A program made the translations under genes and the position numbers. This document shows, one piece after another, positions 35,801 to 50,800 of a DNA stretch of 64,000 nucleotides. The notes under the pieces were generated by a model. It saw only the letters and a list, made by a program, of their open reading frames with translations, was not told where the DNA came from and did not search any database. The stretch spans positions 1-64,000 of the forward strand of contig NW_024465669.1 of the NCBI RefSeq assembly GCF_017591425.1, read 5' to 3'. The stretch is from Ochotona curzoniae. Taxonomy: Eukaryota; Chordata; Mammalia; Lagomorpha; Ochotonidae. Position 1 is the first letter of the stretch, and every line of letters starts with the position of its first letter.

Positions 35801-38800
35801 GTCTCTCCTCCTCCTCTCTGTTTATCTGACTTTGTAATAAAAATAAATAAATCTTTAAAACAAAAAGAAATTTTATAATGAGTTCTCTGAATTCTATGTT
35901 CCCATTTTTTAAAGGGCCTTCCTCAGTTAACTCTGAGGGTGGTTAAGGCTTTTCCTCCTTTGCTGGAGAGTCTTCAGTAACAATCATAGTGCCTCTGTGT
36001 CTTCTTTTACCTCTTGACATTGCAATTCTGGTTGGCAGATTCATCTCCTTAGTGCAGATTTCTAAGATGTATTACTTGGCTGCCACAAGAGTCAAGCCAT
36101 GGCTGCCACTAGATCCTTGGCTGTCCACTGGGGTCTGTATTGTTCACCAGCCACTGGTAGGGATTGCTGTTCACTGCAACACTGCTCCAGCATTGCTGCC
36201 ACTTCCCTTTGTCCTGAGGGTCTCCAGGTACCCCATGTGAACTGCCTGACCCCCTCCCTCCCTTTTTTTCCCCTGTAATCTGTTTCTGTGGTTCTCTGTC
36301 AAACAACACTTATTTTTCTGTCAGCTGTTTAGGTGGTCAGGATGTTTGTTGGCTGCTGCCACCTTGTGGGTGACAGGTGCTTTCACTCTCCTGGGTACTC
36401 ACCTTTCCTGCTGTGGGGCAGATATGGGGCTCCTATAGATTAGATAGTTCTGACAGTGGAGTGGCTATTCAGAGTGTTCTAGCTGGCGAGGGTCCCCCAC
36501 TGCCTTGTGCTTTTGTGGCCTCTGCATGCCAAATTGGTGCCTTGAGTGGGAGTGGTCCAGCTCCTGCCACACAGTGTGTAATCAGCAGCTAGCCTTTCTA
36601 CGCTCCGAAGGCACTGTGTCTTCTCTCAATTGAGATGGGCAAGTGATAGCAGGCTTTGTGCTTTTGTTCTGAAACACCCACTGCTACCAGCCAGGCAGTT
36701 GACTTTGTTACAGCACCACTCTTGTTTACTCCTGGGATCTGCCCTCCCATCTCTGGGTTGCCAAGAGAAGCCTTAGTCTCTGAGAGAGAACTTTATTCCC
36801 TAGGAGCCTCAAGTCTCTGTTTTGGGTGATTAGGTCCAAGAGAGCTTTCAGGTGGGGATAGGCTCAGATTCCACCACATGAGCCTTCGAAAAGTGACTCA
36901 CCAGTTCCTCTGTTTATTTTTTTTTTCTTTGTCTGCGACAGTGTTTACTCTAGATGGTGCCTGCTTCCACCAGTTCAAGTTGCCATTTGGTGTGTTGGGA
37001 GTTTTGTTTTTGTTTTTGTTTTTGCAATTCTCGATGTCTGCTTGTCCCCTGCCTTGATCATGCCAGCTCCGGGGAGTTTCAGATGCCTTTTCCAGCAATT
37101 CTGCTCTTGCTGTTCTCTACGCTTCCAATTTTTGTCTGTATTTCTGCATGCACTTAGCTATGTCGGCTACCTTCCTAGACTCCGATCATTAACTTTCAAT
37201 TTTCAGGTATAATTTCATGAAATCAGCGAGACAAATCACAGCATTTTTTTATTCATTCTGTAATTAAATTTTGGCAGCTTTCTTATACTCATTTTTTTTC
37301 TTTTTTTTCTCTTTGTGTGTTTATTTTTATGAACTTTCTTGACACAGATTCCCTGTTCCACCTATGCTTCCTTGCTCCGTGTCTTCCTCCCATCAATTTC
37401 CCTCATATTTTTACAGTAGTACTGTCCTTCGGCAACAATTGCTAGTCAACATTCTGCTTTTTAATATAGACATCTGTATCTATTCTCCAGATAAATTTAT
37501 TGACTAAGTTCTCCTTTTGTTTGAGAGAGATAGAGTGACCTTGCATCTGCTGGTTGATTCTTCAGATAGCTCCAACAGCCATGGCTGTGCCTGGCTGAGG
37601 AACTACATGTGGGATTCCCACATCATTAACCACCAATCTAAAATGACTGGAACACAGTTTATTGTGGCTGACTCCAGTGTAACAAATATAATGCTGCTTT
37701 ATATAGGAGTCTGGATAAATATTATATGTATGTATATGTAAGATTATTTTAAGAGGTGTTGCTTTGAAATTTGAGTGTGTAATGTTAATTCTATATCAGA
37801 AATGCTTCCATATTAGTTTTCATGTTGTATTTGCAGTGATAATTATGGATATTTTATGGGAGGCTCCAGTTTTGGTACAGTTAAACACATAGAAGTCTAT
37901 TCTTTATGACATGCCTTGAATATATGATAAATTTTCACTTTTGCTTTAAGGTACGTGATGATCGAGGAAAACTGCCAGATAGATCAAAAGACTGATGTGT
38001 CACTTGTGGATGAAGATCGTAACTATAGAAGAAAAGAAATCTTGATCTATAGGTATTCAATGCCTTTTCTCTTGTGGATGAAGCATATCTAAAGCTCATT
38101 TCTAGAAAATAATGGTAAAGCATCTAGAAAGAAGTGGGGCACTTTTGTCAGTTCAAGTTTCTTTGTATTAAATCTAGTTTTTGCCTTGGATAGTTTTGTT
38201 ACTTCTTTTTATATTAGGTAGGTTAACATTACTTTTTACCAAAAAATTTTTGGAATCATTTATTTACTTGAAATGCAGAATTAGAGTGTGAGAAAAAGGC
38301 AAAATGATAACAGAGAATAAGAGAGACAGTGAAGCTTCCATCTGCTGGTTCACTCTCTAAATGGCCGTAAGAGTCTTGGCTGAGCCAACATGAATTCTGG
38401 AGCCAGTACCTTTCACTTGTTCTCCTTCATGGGTACAAGGGTGCCAAGCATCAGGCTATCATCCTCCACATTCCCAGGAACATTGTCTGGGTGTTGGATT
38501 TTATGTGAAGCAGCTGGACTATAGAACAGTTGCCAATATGGGATTACTGTGATACAGGCAGTAGGTACAGCCCATTGTCTCATGGTTCCGCTCCATTTTA
38601 CTAGTATTTTTAAGGTGACCAGAACTTTATGGGGATTTCATTACTATCCTATGATTATGTTAAGATTATAGATATCTATATACGGGTAAATCTGTGAGCA
38701 TCATTCATGTTAAAACAGACATACACTATACTGCACATAGTAGAAATCTTGAGCTTTGTTTTGGGCTAGCATAAATAATAGAATTAATGTTAGTATTTTT

Positions 38801-41800
38801 TAAGTGGGCATAAAGACTTACAATTTTGATTACATATAAATATTGGAGTAATTATTTGTTCTTCATAGAAATAGAATCAATGATCTTGAAAAAGAACTTC
38901 AAAGAACATTTCGTTATTACCAGGAAGAGGTAAGTGTGTGCGTATGTGTGTGTACACGTGTTTACTTGTTCCTGTGAATTTATGTTGTATGGAAAGGGAA
39001 AAGTGATTCCTTTGCTAGTTTTACATCTTTCTTCAGGTGTTACATGCTGTTTTCAGACACTTCCATATTTCAGTGATTCAAAAAATATTAGATATGAAAT
39101 TTTAAGAGTCATCATGTCTCCTGTTTCTTTGGAAAAGCAGAATTACATTGCAGACATAAAAATAGATTTTAAATCATTGGTAAGGTGTCATATTCAGCCA
39201 GGTCTGTTATCTGCTAATTGATAGTTCCTGTTGTGGCTGATTAGTGACCAGCGAGAATAAAGTAGATATTTATCATATAAATTTTAGCTGTGTTTAAGTG
39301 TACTTACACAATAGATGGTGTATACATGGAAAGTTGCATAAAATTGTGTTTACTGACACAAAGTGTTCTTGGAGTGTTTCTTAACATGTGAGTTACTTCC
39401 TATGTTATCAATAGATATGCTTTTTATTTAAGAAAATAACGTTTCAATGATATTGTTTTAGATTGCTTCTGTTCAGAAAGAAACCCACAGTAATTGGGTA
39501 AGTTTCATTGCCCTTTTTAATCTTTTCTTTAAATTGTGTATTTCATTCAGAGAGTTAACACTGGGGAGTTAAGTTTATGAAAGGTAGTGTGTAAAAGATT
39601 TGGCCAATTTTATTTGCATCAATAATGGAATTATGTTTATTGTGAGCTTTAAATTCTAAGTTGTATCACCATTGTTCCCACAGTCTTCTTTTAGCATTTT
39701 TCTTCTTCACAAATAGCCTAGAAGAGGATAAGAGGGTTAGAAGAATTTGGTGCATATGCTCATGTCTATGTATTTACATTTTGGGACATTGGATTGCCCC
39801 TTGTTATCTAGAGGAGCCAGAAAGGTCTCTGGACCATTTTACTCAATTGTCAAACAAATTGGATTGGAAAAAGAGCTAGCTAAAGCCCTTTCTAGTTCTA
39901 AAATTGAGGGTTCTATTAAGTGATTCTCAGTGTTGGTAGGAATTAAGGAAAGGGTCATCCGGGGAACTAGTTGTCTGTGCTGCAGAGGAACTGCATGATG
40001 AGGAAGTGAAGTGGCTGTAAGTTTGAGCAGTTAGAAGGAAGAGCAGAGATGGAGCTGTTGACAGTAGCTGTCCACTGGGAGTGCCTGTCACAGGGAGGTG
40101 GAGACAGCATTCAGGGATGTTTGTCAAGTGCTTGACACTGACAAACATGAAATCAATGTTAACTGGTGTTACCATTGCTATTATAGTGAAGACAGTGAAG
40201 ACTTGTAGATGTTAGGCCAGTCTGAGAGGAGCATAGAATGAGAGAGTGGTATATTGAATGTCAGGTCCCTCCCCTTTCTGACATTCTGTTTGTTTTGGTT
40301 TCAAGAGTTCAAGTGAAGATTCATTAGTGAATTAGCTAGGATCATTATAGATTCAGTTTTCTTCACCATTTCTCACCACTTTCTAAATACTTATACATGT
40401 TAATTTTTAAAGATGAAGAAGCTTTTTTTTTAAATTCTTGTTATACTAGGCAAAGTACTTGAAAGTATTTTGTATATATAGGTATGAAATCCATTTAATA
40501 ACTGTAATTGGATTTTATCATTACAGATTTTATAGATGAGAAAACAACCCAAGGACACATGATCATTTAGATTCTCGTCTTTTACGGTTTCTGTTAGTTT
40601 GCACTGAATATTTGTTTAGTACGTGTGACTTTGTGTTCAAATATATAGAAAGTGTGTTCCCTACTTGTGGCCTAGAAAAGCAGTGGAGGTTGTCCCAGTG
40701 CCTTGGGACTCTGCACCCACATAGAGGACTGTGAGGAAGCTCCTAGCTGCTAGCTTCAGATCAGCTCAGCTCTGGTCATTGTACCTCTTAGGAAGCAAAA
40801 CCATGGATAGAAGATCTTTTGTTCTCTGTTCATTTCTCTCTGTCAATCTGCCTTTCCTAGAACATTAAATAAAACTTTGGAAGTATCTACACATTTGATG
40901 AAGCTTGCTTTGTTTCCTCTTTTTTACCTGTATAATTTCAACTGTTACTTTCTTCATTGACCACTTCTTTGTTCCATCCTTTTGGATTAACTTTATTTCC
41001 TTTAAACTTGCATAGTCTCTTTCATGTTCTGCGGTGAATACACTGTTCTTTACTCAGGTCATTTAAAATGTATTATTCACATACATAAAGTTAAGAAGTG
41101 TCATATATTTCACATGCATGATTTTTAAAATATGCTTTCTACATTATTCTTGTCCCCTCTCTCCTTCCTACTTTGTTATTTTTGTTTTAGTTTTTAAAAT
41201 TATATGCTTTCCATTTTCTTTACAATCATACTCTTTACCTTTCCTTCATTAATTGAATAATTCAACCTATAATAATTAGAAAATTAATGTTCTTCAGAAA
41301 TGACCACAGCCATAAATGATAGTGAAATAACAAAATATTTAATATATTTGTTGCACTATGTATGTTTTTATGCAAAATTAGGGAAAGAATAGATGTCTTT
41401 TGGCAACTGACATAACAAGTAAGCGTAATGGTCACCAATTCCATAATATTGTTGTGAAAGACAAAGTTTACTTTAATGTGTGAATACTGTTCCATTATAC
41501 ATGCGTGTGAAATGAGCATAAAGTCTTGAGAAATAATTAGGTGGAGAAAGATAAGGAGAAAGAAGTGGAAAAAGAACGAGGCAGGGAGAGAGAAATGGCA
41601 TGCAAAAAGTGAAGTCATTATTTGGTTTAGTTCTCTGAAAGCTAATCTACTTGTGCAATTTTCTGAGACTACTGAAGCTCAGTTTGGAACTCAGTCCATG
41701 TCTTTCATGCAGGTGGCAAGGGATCCAGATGCTTAATCCATTGCTACTAGTTTCCAGTGTTTGCTTGTTCAAGAAGCCAGAACCAGGAGATGGGCCCATA

Positions 41801-44800
41801 AACTGAACCCAAGTTCTCTAAAGTGGGACATGGCTGTCTTTACTGGCAGCTTGCCTTCAACACCCAACAACAGCCCTTACTGTGATTATTCTCTGTGTCT
41901 TTACCCTGAGAGAGTTTCAAGTTCCATTAGTGAGCGAATGTCACTGTTTCCTTAGCAGACCTCTTAGAAGGCTTTGTAGATGTGAGTGCTCAGTGTTTGA
42001 TATAGTCATTGGCTGAAATTTGTCTTAACCTTTGAGAATAAGCTGTAGACTCAGAAGTAGGTGGGCAGTTCATGTGGCAGTAAAGATGCTGCTTAGGATA
42101 CCTGGTCCTCAGTTGGGCTGCCTGGCTGTGTGCCAGATGAGGAGTCAACATCTTCCATTGCCATTCAGATAAAAGAATAAGAGAAGTCTTAACTATTGGC
42201 TGTGACTTTGTATTTATTTATTTTTGGCTAGTGTCTTGCCTATACAGTTTTCTGCCTTATAATTATCACGTAGATATGTTACAGTATTATACAAAACATT
42301 CAGAAACGATTTTGTTTCCACATTATTATTCGTTCAAAAACTGGGTGATTTTAATAACAGGATCATTGGGACATAGTTTTTCAGAAAAAATTATGACATT
42401 TTGTCTTGGAAAGGTTTTTATATGTAGTCTTTTTGGATGGAAAGTACTACAAATAATTTGAATATTTGATCTATTCTTTGGCTGAGTTGCTTTCAACAAC
42501 TTGATGAATCATAAGTTAACAAATTTCATGTGTGTGCTTATATGCATAAAAATTTGAACTGTGTGATTTTCAGTTGTATATTACAAAAGTATGTACGAAG
42601 TGATTTTATCGACCTTTATATGATGAACTGGTGGGTTTTGATAGTTTGGTTAGTCAAATTTTCTAAGTAACTACTGCATCTAACCTCTGTATTCCTCAGA
42701 ATACATTTAACTTTTCCATGTTAATTTTTTTGTGGTTATTGAATATGGTTGAAAGTTACCATGTTTTATAATTTGTTTTGCCAGTAACATACTGAATTTT
42801 ATCTTTTGTGAAATAAATGGGTGAATATTTACACTATAGTGAGTTTTTTTCTAAAAATGATAGCCTTGAGGCAAATAAGCAAAGCTGCCATTGATAATGA
42901 CTCTAAGTCTCTATTTCCATTGCCATAGCTCATGGAATATCTATTGATTAATCAAACATCCCTCATGTAACATGGGGAGCTTAACATTCATTTACAAGTG
43001 CACAATAGGCTTCATTTTTATGTTCACATTATGTTCTTACTCATTTTCTTTTTCAATAAATCCTGAAAATTAAAATCTTTTATTTAGATAAGATTTTTAA
43101 TAAAAGCGATATGTGCATTAACTGATATTTGTACACTCTCACTAAGATGCTGTTGCTCATTTTAATTAAATTTTGCATATATGTTTACCAATATTTTGTT
43201 ATCTTTAAGTTGGCAGCTTGCATTGCTGAAAGAAGCCTGAATGATTTGAAGGAAGAAAATAAAAAGAAAATGTAAGTATATCAGTGATAACACTTGAAAA
43301 CTTTGGCTACTTTATTCTTTTTTATGAAGTAGTTAATTATTTTCTAAGGATAAATAGGAAAGGGTACGGTGAATCTTGCATAATTCATTTTGAAGCATCT
43401 ACTCATTTTGTGGCTGTTGTTTAAGTTCTTGGGTCACTGGAATATTATTTGAAAGAACACAGCTTTCCTACAAAATTTTAAAGTTTTCCATCTTTGATAT
43501 TGATATGAACGAAGTTAGGTAGCTCGTTCATTGTCACTATTTTGAAAGCACATCAAAAATGTCCAAACCAAGTGGAAAAGGCAATTAAAATTTGTGCATT
43601 TTGAAAGTAAAATTTCTAAGATATTTCTATTATTGTCTAAGTGATATCAAGAAAATGAAAAATCACAAATAACAAAAAATATGTTGATAACTCCAATAAA
43701 TAGAATGAAATAAAGCTTGGAAATTCTAGTCCTATATTGCACATTCAGTTTTTGAAATTACTGGACATTCTCAGTTTCTGATTGAATTTGTTCATTCATC
43801 TCTTGGGATATTATTTGATCCTAAAATATTTTGGGGGGGGGGAATTGTTGAACTAATATTTATTCTTTTAAGGTAGTGTTATTTCTATTATGTGAATATT
43901 CAGTATATTTTTGCTTTAAATATAATGATACTGTGAGGCCAGGGCAGGGAAATAAGGAGGACATGCATGACTGCATTATTCCTTACATGCATCTCTGATT
44001 ACACACACACACACAGACACACAGACACACAGACACACACACATCATTGATTCAACTTTCCTGGGCAGATTGCTCCTGCTGTTGTCGCGTTTTTGATGCC
44101 AAGTACAGCAGCCTCCTCAATCCTTGTCCCGCAGGAAAGAAGAATATTCATTCAGACACAGTTTAGTTTTTTGTTTTTTTTTTTATTGATTGCATTGCAT
44201 TATGTGGCACAGATTTATAGGCACTGGGATTCTCCCTGCACAATTCAGTTTTAAAGCAAGATTTATGAGAAAAGTTGAGAAAGGAGACTCCCGTCCTAGT
44301 GACGGGAGGGGACTCTGAGATAGAAAGGACCATTACCCCCCTGCCACAGTGGCAGGAGAAGTGGAGAAAAAAGAGACCCTAGTCCCCTGCCATAGTGGTA
44401 GGAGGAAAAATGGAAAAAGAGACCCATATCAGTGGTGGCAAAAGCATCTTTTAAAGGTTTACTTCAAAGGGGCTCTCCAAGGAAAAAAGGAAGTTCCTGG
44501 TCCCCCTGGTATCTGGCTTTGGGGCAAAGGCCAGACAGGTGTCAGACATTGGCCTTGGGAACATGAGTACTACTTCCTCCAGTCCTTCAGTGATAAGGAG
44601 ACCAGCCTGAGGCCCTCCCACACAATGGCCGGAGATGATGGCTGATACTTCAGCTTGAGGAATTGATATGCTAAAGCACCCTTGTTCCTGGGAAGAGATG
44701 TGTTCTCCTGAATCCAAGACATGGTGAGGAAAATACTCTTTTATATTTGAGTAAAAATGACTTGGGGACCCAGGATACCCTAACTGCCTACTGCCCAGTC

Positions 44801-47800
44801 TAACTCCTCTCATCCTGCCAAGTGTTGCTTGAAACATAAAAGCGGGTTCATTTGCTTGGTTGATCAGAGTGACTGCTCAAGCCACCCTTGACTTCTGGTT
44901 TTATATTGTGCTTTAGTAAGCTTTTAATGACTATTTGAAGTACTGACTAGTAATATCTTAGGAAGGAAGATTTATTTTGGCTAACAGGCTCTAGATACGC
45001 TATCCAAAATTGAGTGGCTTCATGGGTCCAGGACTGGTGGGGGTGGAGAACAATGGAGAGCCCATTCATTACAAAGCAGACAAGGAAGCAGAGAGCGATG
45101 TGAAGCTTAGTGTGCCTCTCTTGAGAAGCACCTCCCTGTTAGTGCCTTCTCATTAGGCTCGTGCACAGCCCAGTTGCCGTGCATAGATTTAATCACCATC
45201 AATTCACTGGAAACTTATCTGTTTACCAGTATACATATTTGTTTTGTGTAGTTGCATAACATTGCCTTATTTCAGAGAACATACTGTATTTTTTTCCTTT
45301 AGGAACTTGTTTATTTCGCTAAGCAAGGTGCGCTCCTCTCCAATTGCAAATAGTGGACTGTTGCTATTGGTAGATTTTGATTATTTTTAATGGATATGTA
45401 TGTTTTGATGAAGTAGATATAACACCTTTTTGTAACCGTTGCGATTCTATGGACACAAATTATTAGTATATGATTGCTGTCATGCATTGTGCTGCTGTAT
45501 ATATAGGTATGCAGGTCACTTTCTCATATTCAGAGTCCAATTCATATGGATATATTCCCAGAAGTGGGATACCTGAATCATATAGCAGATCAGTTTCCAC
45601 TTGCCAAAGCACTCTCCATACTGATTTCCATAATGGATGGACAAGGTAGTCTCCCCACCAAAATGGAGCAGGTGTACCCTTCCCCCTCATTCTAAAGTCC
45701 TCGCCTTGCATGTGCCAGGATCCAATATGGTCACCAGTTCTAATCCTGGCAGTCCTGCTTCCCATCCAGCTGCCTGTTTGTGGCCTGGGACAGCAGTTGA
45801 GGACGGCCCAAAGCCTTGGGAGCTGCACACATGTGAGAGACCTGGAAGAGCTCCTGGCTCCTGGCTTCAGATTGGCTCAGCACCAGCCATTGCGGTCACT
45901 TGGGGAGTGAACCTTTGGACAGAAGGCCTTCCTCTCTGTCTCTCCTCCTCTCTGTGTATCTGACTTTGCAATAAAAATAAATAAATCTTTAAAAAATAGT
46001 GTGTATTAATTCTTGAATATTTTTCATAGCTTGACTCTCCTCCTCTTCCAGCTTTTTTATTTCCCTCCCCATTGTTAAAGAAAATATCTTTCAATTCTGA
46101 CATTCTTTTCTTCTGCCTCATTCTGTTATTGAGGCTTTCCACTGAATTTTTAATTTGTTCTATTGTGTCCTTCATTTCTAATTATTTGTCTTGATGATGT
46201 TTCAGCGTTGCTATTGCCTGTAGGACATATTCCCTAAGTTTCTTGAATGCTGTTTTTGCTTCTCATTGTTGTTTTTCTTTATACCAAGTTTTCAAAAATT
46301 CTTTCTTCCCCATTTTTGAGATTTCTTCCTCTGTTAACTCCGAGGTTCCTTTGTAGGGGAGACGTCAGTAATATTCATTGTGCCTCTGTCTCTTCTTTTG
46401 CTTTCAGCATTGCACATCTGCCTAGCAGATACCTCTCCTTAGGGGACACTTCCAAATTGTGTTGCCCACTGGTCTACAGGCCAGTTTTCCTTGTTTCATT
46501 TAGTACCTGGTTCTTTCTTCACAGTCACTTGTGCTACTTCCTCCAGTGAATTTCAGTCTCACATTCTTGTGTCAGACTTCCACCATGGTCTCTGTAGTCC
46601 CAGCTCTCCGTTCTCCACTTTCTACCCCCTATGATCCTGTGCTATGGCTTCACCTTTCCCTCTACATCCTTTTTCCCACTCTCAGGAAGAACAGTGCTTT
46701 TGAGTAAAGAGTCACCAGCTGTCCTAAGTTACAGGGTTGCCAGCGGTGCTGCTCTTGCTGAAATCTGCTGGCCATTAGATCTGAAGGCCACCAAGATCTA
46801 TTTTGGGTGGAACCAATGGTATAACATTTTGATACTATTTTCCCTGTGAAACTAGTACAATGCATTGTCCTGGAAGTGAATTCTTCTCTGGCTCAGTGAC
46901 TGCAACCCACTGTTGTTTCTTCAGTTGCTCAGCCTTATCCTAAGTACACAAAATGGGACCCCATGTGGCACTCATTGGAGTCTGGGCCTTCTAGTTGATA
47001 GATCTGGCACTACCTAGACCTACCTTGAATGGATTCTGTAGAATTCCAAGTCAGTACTCTTTTCCCTATGGAATTAGTGCAATACATCGAGCCAGGAATT
47101 AGCTTGTTCCTGGCTCAGTGCATACACAGCTCTCATTGATCTTCAATCACAGCCCTGCATCCTTTTTCCAAGTACACAGAAAGGCACGTGATGTGACAAT
47201 GGTGGGAGTCTGATCCATGCAATCCACCCTTTTTCTGCACCTGACTGATTGGGCTCTGCCACTACATTCTGCTCATGGTAAAATCAAGCATATCAGCAGC
47301 ATGGGCAGTGCTATACATGGATTCAACTCCTGAACTTGAGGTGAACTCCCCTTCCCACAAGGCTGTTGGTGAATCTCTGATTGCTGAACACTAATTGCCA
47401 CCGGGGTACCTGGTCACTGCACCACTGCTCCACTGTCTTTCCTCTGCTTTCCCATGTCCACAAGTCTGCAGTGTGTTTCTACTATTGGTCTGGCCTCTCC
47501 TATTTCCTGGGATCCAAGCCTCTATGCCTCACCCTGGTAAATGATTCTCCATCTCCTTAATGTATCCCTTAATCCATTCCTCAATCTTGTTTCCCCACTA
47601 CATACTTTTGAATGTGTCATTGGAACAGAGTGCAAAAGCATATTGTAAGTTATTGAATTTAATCCTGGTATTATGCAATCTCAAGGAGGAAATGGTGCTT
47701 TTTGTTGTTTTAAAAAGGTGATCCTGACTGTGTGTGTTCTTTCAGTGTGATTTCACACACACAATAAATATATATATAAATAAATAAATATTGGATTGTT

Positions 47801-50800
47801 GTGAAGTGATACTAATACTAATGTGTCATTCTTGCCCATAAACTGCTTCCTAATGGGATTCAAGGGATGTTGCTGCTAGTAATTGTTTAGTGTGCAAATA
47901 CAATCAGTAGGTAAAATACTAATTTTAAATTCTTGAAAACATATAGTACATTTTAGCTTCGTTGATTTTCTGTTTGCTAGGTAGCTATTTCTCATTACCA
48001 ATGTGGTGCTTTAGTAACACATTTCCAAATTTAATATTGGAGAAAGTGAAATGAAAGAACATAATAATCAGGTGTGCTGCTTTAAATATTTGCAGTAAGA
48101 AACAATCATGTATTTATCATATCATCAGGGTTTCTTTTGCATTGGTACTTTGGTAGGCCCTTTCAAAACCAAGGAGAGCGTGCCCAGGCCTCATCTCTAG
48201 AGGGCAGGTGTCAAAGGATTAGTGATTGTCTGCACCTTATGCAGTCTTTGAAAACATTCTCCTCTCCCATGTCCATGGTATTATAGTTTCATGTACTTCC
48301 AAATGTGATGGCTTTATTTCCCTTAATGCTTGCACAACACCTGATATAGTGAAATGCTTCCTAAGTGGCATTTAATATAGTATGTGGAACATAAAACATT
48401 TGCTGAGCCCCTGAGTTCCATGGTTAATTCACTAAAGGTCATAAAGGTCCAGAGTCATCTGTTTGGGATTTCAAATATTACGTCAATCAAGATGGATAGT
48501 GTAGTATCAAAGAACCAGTATCCATGAGCCTTGCAACTGGATCAAATCACCGTCACATATTGCATACTGTTGTTTGGGTCAGACAGTATATGTGATGGTG
48601 GTCCCAAACATTTGTATTACCTGCTGACGTGATTAGTATACAAGTTTAAGTATATTTTCAGAATTTGTCCTTGTTTTTCAGTGAAACAAGGCTTGATTTC
48701 ATTTCTCTGTTTCATTTATGTTTTTACTCAACAGGAATATTAGAACCCTCTGTATCCCTGTTCAGTCCTTAAGATGAGGCTTTAAAACGTTTTTTCTGGT
48801 ACAGTCTAAGGGCTCCATAAGTACTTATCACTACACGTAGTATGCACACTAATAGAAATAGGCAGCACTGATTATACTACTAGCAATATTTACTTTGGAT
48901 GTAATATAAATTTGTTTCTTTCTGGTCTGACCTGGAAGCCTTGTCAAGACTTTAAAAACTGATTTGAAAATGATTTATTCATTTACTTATTTGAAAATCA
49001 GCATTAGAGAGAGAGAGGAAGAGAGAGGGGGACCTTGTATCTGCTGGTTGATTCTTCAGATAGCTCCAACAGCCAGGGCTGTGCCTGGTGAGGAACTGCA
49101 TGTGGGATTCCCACATCATTAACCACCAATCTAAAATGTCTGGAACACAGTTTATTGTGGCTGACTCCAGTGTAACAGATATAATCCTGCTTTATATAGG
49201 AGTCTGGGTAAATATTATATGTACATGTAATTTTATTTTTTTACCTTTTAAATCTTATTCCTGTGCCAAATTTGTACACAAAACTCTGGAGAGTTTCATA
49301 ATGGCAAGATTATTTTAAGAGGTGTTGCTTTGAAATTTGAGTGTGTAATGTTAATTCTATATCAGAAATGCTTCCATATTAGTTTTCATGTTGTACTTGC
49401 AGTGATAATTATGGATATTTTATGGGAGGCTCCAGTTTTGGTACAGTTAAAAACATAGAAGTCTATTCTTTATGACATGCCTTGAATATATTATAAATTT
49501 TCACTTTTGCTAAGGTACCTGAGGGTCGAGGAAAACTGCCAGCTAGATCAAAAGGCTGATGTATCACCTGTGGATGAAGATCGTAACTATAGAAGAAAGG
49601 AAATCTTGATCTATAGGTATTCAATGGCTTTTGTGTTGTGGCTATAACATGTGTAAAACTCATTTTGATTTTTAAAGGAATGCCTAAATGATCTCAATAT
49701 TAACATTAGTGAAAGAAAAAAATAAATCAGATCTCTCATTTAGTTCTTACAGTGTGCTTGTATGAATTCAATTTTATCAGGAAATCCTCTTGGTGTTTTA
49801 ATTAGTATTTTAAAATAGTATATTCCCATAATTATGTATTAATAGTAGGATAATTACTTTTTCTTCATAGAAAGAGAGTTGAAGATCTTGAACAAGAATT
49901 AGATAGAACCATTCGTAATTCTCAAAGATTGGTATGTATGTGTGTGTGTGCGTTCATTCATTCATATGGTTTTTTATATCAGTGCGTTTATATGGATTGA
50001 AAAAGAAATGGAATACATTGATCAGTTGTATGCCTTTCTTTTCTGTTTAGAGATGTTTTCACATTTCCAGGGATTCAAATAATGTGAGATAAAAAAATCT
50101 TAGAGTTCTATCTTCTTGGGAAATGAAACACATTGCACTCAACAGAAGAAAGATTTTAAAACATCAGTGGGGTCTCATAATAAAGCAGGGTAGTTGTCTG
50201 TGAAAAAGATATCTGTTATTGTGGACAATTATTCCACAAGAGCATACATAAAGTAGAAGTTTACCATTTAAAATCATTAATTACCTTTAAATGTATAGCA
50301 GAATAAATAATATATCCATCGATTTTTACATCAGAGGTGTTCATGACTTCGCAGTTGCTTGAAGTATTTTAGTTATTTCCAATGTTTATTATACATCTTA
50401 TATTATAAAAAACATTTATTTTTTTGTTTGTTTGTTTTTAGATACTTTCTTATGAGAAAGAAGCACATATCAATTGGGTAAGTTTCAGACTGTCAGAAAC
50501 ATTTTGTCTGTGTTTAATTAAATTTTGCTTTTCTGTCAAGAACCTGGGCATGGAAATTGGTGAAAAAAGAGCTATGTTAGAAAAAAAAAAGGGAGTAAAA
50601 TTATGTTGTTCTGATAAATAATACACTATTACATTATGGTTATTCATTCAATCTACTTTCAGCACAATGCTACTTCAGAAAGAACTTGTATTCTCCTAGG
50701 GGGTTAGAGAAACTTGGTGCATATTCTCATGTTTATGCATTTACATTTTGGGACATTGGATTGCCCCTTGTTATCTAGAAGGGCCAGAAAGGTCTCTGGA

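Larger units (their letters stand above)
27760..37180 (-). mobile_element. Old near-full-length antisense L1, split by later insertions
   Basis: Minus-strand order is 5' UTR (about 37180-35880), ORF1 remnant (about 35520-35017), ORF2, and 3' end near 27760. Removing the younger L1 (31408-34368) and a SINE (35531-35865) leaves about 6 kb, close to full L1 length. Old L1 sequence stops at CCTTCATCTC near 31408 and resumes near 34370 with GATGCTTTTCACATCAAAG, where an intact L1 would continue. Both reading frames are broken. Confidence 0.82.
37515..45130 (+). repeat. Tandem intragenic duplication, unit 3
   Basis: E1 and its upstream intron are nearly identical to unit 4 (37741-38052 versus 49311-49616), as is 41700-42120 versus 53640-54065. 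It lacks the unit-2 LTR and gives an empty site for it at 40225-40228. It carries an antisense LTR at 44080-44836. Confidence 0.75.

Noticed and set aside
44149..44260. Direct repeats ATTCAGACACAGTTT / ACAATTCAGTTTT around the L1 tail as a target duplication.
   Set aside because: Match is partial and could be chance in this AT-rich LTR stretch.
44349..44837. Open frames on both strands of about 98 and 128 codons.
   Set aside because: They lie inside the antisense LTR and do not resemble any protein I know.
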